Shown here: one piece after another, positions 22,583 through 27,449 of the stretch
Numbering within the stretch: position 1 is the first letter of the stretch
Layout of the letters: each line of letters opens with the position of its first letter
DNA from: a bacterium
GTDB lineage: Bacteria; Ratteibacteria; UBA8468; B48-G9; JAFGKM01
NCBI GenBank assembly: GCA_023230585.1
Contig: JALNXB010000027.1
Coordinates: 1 to 27,449 of the forward strand
Direction: 5' to 3'
Length of the DNA: 27,449 nt
Made by a program: the position numbers and the translations under genes
The notes under the pieces: model-generated
Seen by the model: only the letters and a program-made list of their open reading frames with translations
Database searches by the model: none
What the model was told of the DNA's origin: nothing

Positions 22583-23220
22583 AGATAAGAAAACCAGATA
22601 AGATGCAACATTTTAAACTCCCTAAGGAACTTTCTCTTCAAAAAGGTGATTTATGTATAGTAGAGATGTCACAGGGTGCCATAGATTATGGTAAAATTTG
22701 GAAAATTACAGAAACAAAACCTTTTTTAAAACTAAATATTGCGGGTAGGGTTGTAAGAAAAGTTACAGAAGAAGATCTTCTGACGATAGAAGAGAATATG
22801 AGAAGGAAGACTGAAAATCTTGCTATATGCAGAGAAAAAGTTAGAAGTTCTAACCTACCTATGAAACTTGTTGATGCTGAATATTCTTATGATAGAACAA
22901 GGGTTACCTTCTACTATTGGGCTGAAGAAAGGGTCGATTTTAGAAATCTTGTGAAAGAGTTGGCAAAGATATTTAATTGTCGTATAGAGATGCGCCAGAT
23001 AGGGCTTAGAGATGAAGCTAAAATTAAAGGTGGTTATGGGATATGTGGGCGTTCTCTTTGTTGTTCGACCTTTCTAACCAAATTTGAATCTGTAACTATG
23101 CGTATGGTTAAGAACCAGAAGTTACCTCTCGATATAAATAAAATAACAGGACAATGTGGGCGGCTTCTTTGTTGTCTTGGATATGAAGACGATTATTATC
23201 AAAAGGAAGGGAAAAAATGA
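22561..23220 (+). CDS. ricT: PSP1-domain protein, RicT/YaaT family
   Basis: A 219-residue protein with a PSP1 domain (about 70-155) and the family's cysteine clusters: GICGRSLCC (160-168; C162, C167, C168) and GQCGRLLCC (197-205; C199, C204, C205). In B. subtilis the homologue RicT works with RicA and RicF in an iron-sulphur complex that helps RNase Y process mRNAs; whether it does so here is inferred. The start lacks a good ribosome binding site but overlaps the preceding gene by 22 bases, and its stop overlaps metG as ATGA, so translation is probably coupled. PSP1 genes are often found near metG. Confidence 0.87.
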   Translation: MDRIAEIEIRKPDKMQHFKLPKELSLQKGDLCIVEMSQGAIDYGKIWKITETKPFLKLNIAGRVVRKVTEEDLLTIEENMRRKTENLAICREKVRSSNLPMKLVDAEYSYDRTRVTFYYWAEERVDFRNLVKELAKIFNCRIEMRQIGLRDEAKIKGGYGICGRSLCCSTFLTKFESVTMRMVKNQKLPLDINKITGQCGRLLCCLGYEDDYYQKEGKK

Positions 23221-24701
23221 ATTTTTATGTAACAACCCCACTCTATTATGTCAATGATAAGCCCCATATAGGGCACACCTATACAACTGTTGCAGCAGAC
23301 GCTCTTGCAAGGTTTCATAGACTTTCAGGGCATAATGTTTTTTTTCTTACAGGTACCGATGAACACGGTCAGAAGATGTACGAGGCAGCTATTAAACGTA
23401 ATATGACACCAGCGCAACTTGCTGATATCAATTCGGAAGTTTTTAAAAGTATTTGGAAAGATTTAAATATTTCGTACACCCGTTTTATAAGGACAACAGA
23501 GCCGCAACATAAAGAAGTGGTGAAAAAAGTTTTTGCTAAATTACTTGAAAAAGGTGACTTGTATAAAGGTGAATATAAAGGGTATTATTGTGTTCATTGT
23601 GAAGATTTTGTTAGTCCCGACGAAACAGACACCATTCTTTGCCCAAGTTGTAAAAGAGAGGTAAGAGAAAATGTTGAGCCAACATACTACCTAAATATTT
23701 CAAAATATAAAACTCAACTTGAAGACCATATCTTAAATAACGGTTTTGTTAAGCCGAGTTTTAAAAGGAACGAAGTTCTTAATATGCTTAACAGTATGGA
23801 GCCGGGCATAAGCGTAACAAGAAAGAACGTTTCTTGGGGCATAGATTCGCCTACCCCTGAAGGGTACAATATTTATGTATGGTTTGATGCTCTACTCAAT
23901 TATCTTAGTGGGATAGGGTACCTTTCTGATGAACCTCTATTTAACAAGTATTGGCCTGCCAATGTTCAACTTATAGGTAAAGATATTATGAAGTTTCACA
24001 ATATTATGTGGCCAAGTATGCTTTTGGCTTTAGGGCTTCCTTTACCTAAAACTATCTTTGCGCACGGGTGGTGGACTCTCGGGAAAACTAAAATGTCAAA
24101 ATCTAAAGGTAACGTTGTTGCTCCTGAACCTCTGATGAAAGAATATGGAGTAGACCCTTTTAGGTATTTTCTTTTAAGGGAAGTTCCGTTTGGGTTGGAT
24201 GGCGAGTATACTGCTGAAAACTTTAAAAAACGGTATAACAGCGACCTTGTAAATGATTTAGGGAACCTTATAAATAGGACACTAAACCTTATAGATACAA
24301 AAACTTCTGGAATTATACCCGACGAATCTCCTTATAAGGAATTGGTTGAACTGACAGAACAAATTTATGTTAAATATAGAGAAAAGATGGAGTCGGTAAC
24401 TTTTTCAGAAGCAATAGAAGAGGTATGGAAGTTGGTGATTTATTTAAACAAATTTCTCGACAATACCACTCCTTGGAGAGAGGAGTGTGTAGATAAAGAA
24501 AAAATACTATATAGTACTATTTACGGTATTCGAAACATTCTCCTTCTTATGTCGCCTTTTATTCCTTCTTCTGTGGACACGTTGTGGAAGATGTTGAACC
24601 TCCCAAAAACTCCTGAAGAAGGGTTTGGTCTGCTTGATGAGAAACTACAGGGAGGGATTAAAACTAATAAGAGAGAGATACTTTTTATGAGGAAAAAATG
24701 A
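23217..24701 (+). CDS. metG: Methionyl-tRNA synthetase
   Basis: A 494-residue class I synthetase that charges tRNA-Met. HIGH is at 17-20, KMSKS at 292-296, and a zinc-knuckle pair is present in the connective peptide (C125, C128, C142, C145). The tRNA-binding helical domain follows (about 340-480). It stops without the C-terminal EMAP/Trbp111 dimerisation domain found in many bacterial enzymes, so it should be monomeric. It overlaps ricT and pyrH by four bases each (ATGA), fixing its place in the operon. Confidence 0.99.
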   Translation: MNFYVTTPLYYVNDKPHIGHTYTTVAADALARFHRLSGHNVFFLTGTDEHGQKMYEAAIKRNMTPAQLADINSEVFKSIWKDLNISYTRFIRTTEPQHKEVVKKVFAKLLEKGDLYKGEYKGYYCVHCEDFVSPDETDTILCPSCKREVRENVEPTYYLNISKYKTQLEDHILNNGFVKPSFKRNEVLNMLNSMEPGISVTRKNVSWGIDSPTPEGYNIYVWFDALLNYLSGIGYLSDEPLFNKYWPANVQLIGKDIMKFHNIMWPSMLLALGLPLPKTIFAHGWWTLGKTKMSKSKGNVVAPEPLMKEYGVDPFRYFLLREVPFGLDGEYTAENFKKRYNSDLVNDLGNLINRTLNLIDTKTSGIIPDESPYKELVELTEQIYVKYREKMESVTFSEAIEEVWKLVIYLNKFLDNTTPWREECVDKEKILYSTIYGIRNILLLMSPFIPSSVDTLWKMLNLPKTPEEGFGLLDEKLQGGIKTNKREILFMRKK

Positions 24702-25426
24702 AACCTATTTATAAAAGATTTATCTTAAAACTTTCAGGGGAAGCTCTTGCTGGTAAGAACGGTTTTGGTATAGGTTCGGAGGCGTTGATATCTATATCTA
24801 AAGAAATAAAAGAAGTATGGAGTATGAATTGTGAGATATGCGTTGTGCTTGGAGGAGGCAATATATATAGAGGTAGTTCAAGGGATGCGTCTGTTATTGA
24901 TAAGGTGAACGCTGATTATATGGGTATGTTGGCTACAGTAATAAACGGGCTTGCATTACAGAACACTCTTGAGAAGTTGGGCTTGGAAACGAGGGTCCAG
25001 AGTTCTTTTGATATGCGACAATTTTGCGAACCGTATATAAGACGGAGAGCAATAAGGCACCTTGAAAAAGGTAGGATAATAATATTAGTTGGAGGTACAG
25101 GTAACCCTTATTTTACAACAGATACTGCTGCTGCCTTAAAAGCTGTTGAAGTGGGAGCAGAGGCGGTTCTGAAAGCAACCAAGGTTGACGGAATATATTC
25201 TGCGGACCCTTTCCTTGACCCTAATGCTAAACGGTATGATAGGTTGACTTACTCAGAGGCTCTCCAGAAAAGGCTTAAAATAATGGATAGTTCAGCGATT
25301 TCTCTCTGTATGGAGAACAATATTCCAGTTATTGTTTTTAATCTGTTTGAAAAAGGTAACCTGCAAAAAGTATTGATGGGTAAAGGAAAAAATACTATCC
25401 TATCAGATACTGACAGTTTAAAATAA
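24698..25426 (+). CDS. pyrH: UMP kinase
   Basis: A 242-residue bacterial UMP kinase of the amino-acid-kinase fold that makes UDP from UMP. Motifs LKLSGEAL (10-17), GGGNIYRG (52-59) and GGTGNPYFTTDTAA (132-145) are intact. Length is typical. It follows metG with a four-base overlap and lies 21 bases before frr. The usual upstream partners rpsB and tsf are replaced here by metG. Confidence 0.99.
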   Translation: MKPIYKRFILKLSGEALAGKNGFGIGSEALISISKEIKEVWSMNCEICVVLGGGNIYRGSSRDASVIDKVNADYMGMLATVINGLALQNTLEKLGLETRVQSSFDMRQFCEPYIRRRAIRHLEKGRIIILVGGTGNPYFTTDTAAALKAVEVGAEAVLKATKVDGIYSADPFLDPNAKRYDRLTYSEALQKRLKIMDSSAISLCMENNIPVIVFNLFEKGNLQKVLMGKGKNTILSDTDSLK

Positions 25427-25447
25427 TATCATATATGGAGGGTTGCA

Positions 25448-26005
25448 ATGAAAAATAAAATTTTAGTTGAAGCAAAAAAGAAGATGGAGAGTACGGCAGA
25501 GTTTTTTAATAAAGAAGTAGGAGGATTAAGAGCTGGGCGTGCGTCAGTGTCTTTACTTGAAAGTATAGTTGTAGAGTATTTTGGGGCAAAAATGCCTGTA
25601 AGCCAGTTGGCAACTATTACTATTCCGCAACCTCAATTGATAGTGGTGCAACCGTGGGATAAAAGTATTATCAATGATGTTAATAAAGCTATATTGAGTA
25701 GCAATTTAGGCCTTAATCCTATATCTGATTCGAGCGTAATTAAGATACCTATCCCTCCACTTAGCCAAGAGAGGAGAGAGGAGATAGTTAAAATTTTGTA
25801 TAAAATGGGCGAAGAAGCAAAAGTTGAGATAAGAGAAATTAGAAGAAAAGCTAACGATGAACTAAAAAAATCTGAAAAGAGTAAATCTATCTCCGAAGAT
25901 GAGTTATATAAAGGGATAGACGAGGTTCAGGAAGCAACAGATAAGTTTACAAAAGAGATAGATAGTAGAATGGAAAGTAAAGCTAAAGAGATAAGGGAAG
26001 GATAA
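25448..26005 (+). CDS. frr: Ribosome recycling factor
   Basis: A 185-residue factor that, with EF-G, splits post-termination ribosomes. The GGLRAGRASVSLLE segment (25-38) and the central beta domain with YFGAKMPVSQLATITIPQPQ are standard, and the terminal helix is rich in charged residues. GGAGG (25438-25442) precedes the start. The stop codon TAA shares its last A with the cmk ATG. The pyrH-frr order is widely conserved. Confidence 0.99.
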   Translation: MKNKILVEAKKKMESTAEFFNKEVGGLRAGRASVSLLESIVVEYFGAKMPVSQLATITIPQPQLIVVQPWDKSIINDVNKAILSSNLGLNPISDSSVIKIPIPPLSQERREEIVKILYKMGEEAKVEIREIRRKANDELKKSEKSKSISEDELYKGIDEVQEATDKFTKEIDSRMESKAKEIREG

Positions 26006-26697
26006 TGAAAAACTTAGTTATTGCTATCGATGGTCCAGCAGGTTCAGGAAAAAGTACTGTGGCAAAAGCTCTTGCTGAAAAACTTGGGTTTATGTATGTT
26101 GATACGGGAGCAATGTATAGAGCTTTAACTTTTAATGCTATTAGAAAAAATATACCTTTTACTGATGTTGATAGACTTGTTGATATGTCAAAAAATGCTG
26201 TAATGAGTTTTCGGATTGTTGAAGGGAAAAACAGGATCTTTTTGAACGGTGAAGATATTAGTGATTTTATAAGAACGGAAGAGATAAGTAAATTGACTCA
26301 TCATATAGCATCAATTCTTACTATTAGAGAAATTTTATGGCGTTTGCAAAGAGAATTGAGAAAAGAGCATAATATTGTTATGGAGGGTAGAGATATTGGT
26401 AGTAAAGTTTTTCCTGATGCTCAGATAAAAATATTTCTTGACGCAAGCATTAAAGAGAGAGCAATAAGAAGGTATAAGCAACTTAAAGAAATGGGTATTG
26501 AAGGAGATATAAACTGTATAGAAACAGATATAAGACAGAGAGATAAAAACGACGAAGAAAGAGACATTGCGCCTCTTGTCAAACTTCCAGATTCCCATGT
26601 TGTTGATACTACCGGAATGGAGGCTACGCAGGTAGCAGATAAGATTGTGTCTATGATACAAAAGATGTCAATAATTCCTATGCCGGGAGCTGTTTGA
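26005..26697 (+). CDS. cmk: Cytidylate kinase
   Basis: A 230-residue P-loop kinase that phosphorylates CMP and dCMP. P-loop GPAGSGKST (10-18), DTGAMYR (33-39), EGRDIG (127-132) and the QRDKNDEERDIAPL lid region (178-191) are all visible. It is the last gene of the pyrK operon and starts within the frr stop codon (TAATG). No strong terminator follows; only weak inverted repeats are seen between 26698 and 26761. Confidence 0.97.
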   Translation: MKNLVIAIDGPAGSGKSTVAKALAEKLGFMYVDTGAMYRALTFNAIRKNIPFTDVDRLVDMSKNAVMSFRIVEGKNRIFLNGEDISDFIRTEEISKLTHHIASILTIREILWRLQRELRKEHNIVMEGRDIGSKVFPDAQIKIFLDASIKERAIRRYKQLKEMGIEGDINCIETDIRQRDKNDEERDIAPLVKLPDSHVVDTTGMEATQVADKIVSMIQKMSIIPMPGAV

Positions 26698-26761
26698 TTG
26701 AGTTATTTATATCTCTTATAGTTTCTCAAACTCTTCCTGCTGGTTTATATCTCGCTAAATT

Positions 26762-26992
26762 ATGATTTACAAGATATCTTTTGGAGCGGTCTCAGACCTT
26801 GAAGAGAATAATGTTATATCTGCCTACTTTGAATGTAAAGGCACAAAGAAGCCCAAAAAGGTATTCATACGGGTACCTCATCCTGAAAACAGGCAACCGG
26901 TAAAGGTAGAGGGGGGTAATTACTGTAGCCGAACCTCAACAGTAGAAGTAGAAGGTTTTAAAGGTAAATGCTCGGTAAAACTCTTCTATTGA
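26762..26992 (+). CDS. Small protein of unknown function, possibly a C-terminal remnant
   Basis: A 76-residue ORF, not recognised. It has no signal peptide, no membrane segment and no ribosome binding site; an in-frame stop lies two codons before the ATG. The sequence alternates short beta-strand-like segments (KKVFIRVPHP, then PVKVEGGNY, TVEVEGF, CSVKLFY). That resembles the closing beta-sandwich domain of some large glycoside hydrolases, so it may be the surviving tail of a decayed gene. I could find no upstream remainder of such a gene in the 64 bases after cmk. It could also be a spurious ORF. Confidence 0.4.
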   Translation: MIYKISFGAVSDLEENNVISAYFECKGTKKPKKVFIRVPHPENRQPVKVEGGNYCSRTSTVEVEGFKGKCSVKLFY

Positions 26993-27064
26993 GAGGAGAG
27001 GGTAAGATACAAACAATCGGTCCTCTTATTTCTGGCACATAAAAATAATATGAGAGTTTCTCTG

Positions 27065-27087
27065 TAAAGGTCTTTATGATACCTTTA
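27065..27087 (+). other. Hairpin downstream of the small ORF
   Basis: Perfect 7-bp arms TAAAGGT (27065-27071) and ACCTTTA (27081-27087) around a 9-base loop, without a T run on either strand. It lies between the ends of two convergent reading frames and could help 3'-end formation. The rest of 26993-27165 shows nothing. Confidence 0.3.
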
Positions 27088-27165
27088 TACGTGAAGATTC
27101 AGTAAACCACGTCTCGCTTATTCAAGAACTTATTTACATAAATCTTTTGTGCATACGAAAACTTG

Positions 27166-27449
27166 TTATTTTATAAACCTTATCTGACCGCCACCTTCAA
27201 GTCTCCATATAGGACCAATGGTATATGCCCACCCTATCCAATCTTTTCTTTTTCTTGCCCCTATATTGAACCGGGTGCTGTCAACCTCACTCGGTTTAAT
27301 ATTAAGAATATCCAGCGGTATCTTGAATTCAGCACTCCATTTGTAAGTACTTATATCGTGCATTACAGAAGCGTACTGACTCTTCTTTGCAAGTTCTGCT
27401 TTTAGCGAGGCAGGTATTTTGAAATAACTATCCAGTATTTTTAAATTCC
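27166..27449 (-). CDS. C-terminal part of a protein ending in a probable CBM9-like domain (cut by the window edge)
   Basis: An open minus-strand frame runs from the window edge to a TAA at 27166-27168, giving at least 94 residues. An internal ATG at 27361-27363 is not the true start, because the frame stays open upstream. The pattern YKWSAEFKIPLDIL, then STRFNIGARKR, DWIGWAY and GGGQIRF matches the closing strands of CBM9-like carbohydrate-binding domains, which often end large secreted proteins in PVC-type bacteria. The N-terminus, signal peptide and any catalytic domain lie outside the window. The assignment rests on pattern only. Confidence 0.55.
   Translation of the reverse strand, partial: NLKILDSYFKIPASLKAELAKKSQYASVMHDISTYKWSAEFKIPLDILNIKPSEVDSTRFNIGARKRKDWIGWAYTIGPIWRLEGGGQIRFIK

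Noticed and set aside
26700..26765. Short open frame ending PAGLYLAKL before the 76-residue ORF, resembling a sorting-signal end and overlapping it as ATGA
   Set aside because: It is about 20 codons after cmk, continues only as an out-of-frame reading of the cmk tail, and has no start or ribosome binding site of its own.

Overview
The window is AT-rich bacterial chromosome with standard-code genes on both strands. No rRNA, tRNA, CRISPR array, transposase, integrase or phage gene was seen. Two type IV pilin-like proteins of the H-X9-DG kind, a ceramidase-fold hydrolase and a probable CBM9-like domain at the right edge suggest an uncultured bacterium in or near the PVC group (Lentisphaerota, Omnitrophota, Ratteibacteria or similar). 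That placement is an inference from gene content only.

Layout from left to right: (1) 1-442, a block of dispersed repeats; (2) 443-1738, a cytoplasmic ceramidase-fold hydrolase; (3) 1903-8222, a minus-strand DNA restriction locus in the order mrr, hsdR, hsdMS, where the methylase and specificity subunits are one protein; (4) 8522-9364, a minus-strand exported or membrane-anchored class I glutamine-amidotransferase-like protein; (5) 9759-11696, groES-groEL behind a consensus promoter and ahead of a strong terminator; (6) 11747-12416, acylphosphatase and QueF; (7) 12699-14696, two pilin-like proteins separated by a repeat block; (8) 14712-18475, a minus-strand peptide ABC transporter (oppBCDF type) without a binding protein; (9) 18476-19108, a dense repeat block between two divergent genes that may both be leaderless; (10) 19109-26697, an eight-gene operon pyrK-pyrD-(O-antigen-ligase-like)-ricT-metG-pyrH-frr-cmk with overlapping or nearly touching genes; (11) a small orphan ORF and, at the right edge, the C-terminal end of a minus-strand protein.

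How the genes work together: Mrr, HsdR and HsdMS form a genome-defence unit. PyrD/PyrK make orotate, PyrH makes UDP and Cmk makes CDP, so the long operon joins pyrimidine nucleotide supply with translation (MetG, Frr), a probable RNA-processing factor (RicT family) and a surface-polymer ligase or polymerase.

The most unusual feature is the intergenic DNA. Nearly every gap between transcription units, though not the groES upstream region, holds copies of a few repeat modules: a two-hairpin element (here AB), a longer module (C) and shorter ones (D, E, F). They occur in both orientations, are sometimes nested or internally deleted, and one pair fills the gap between hsdR and hsdMS.
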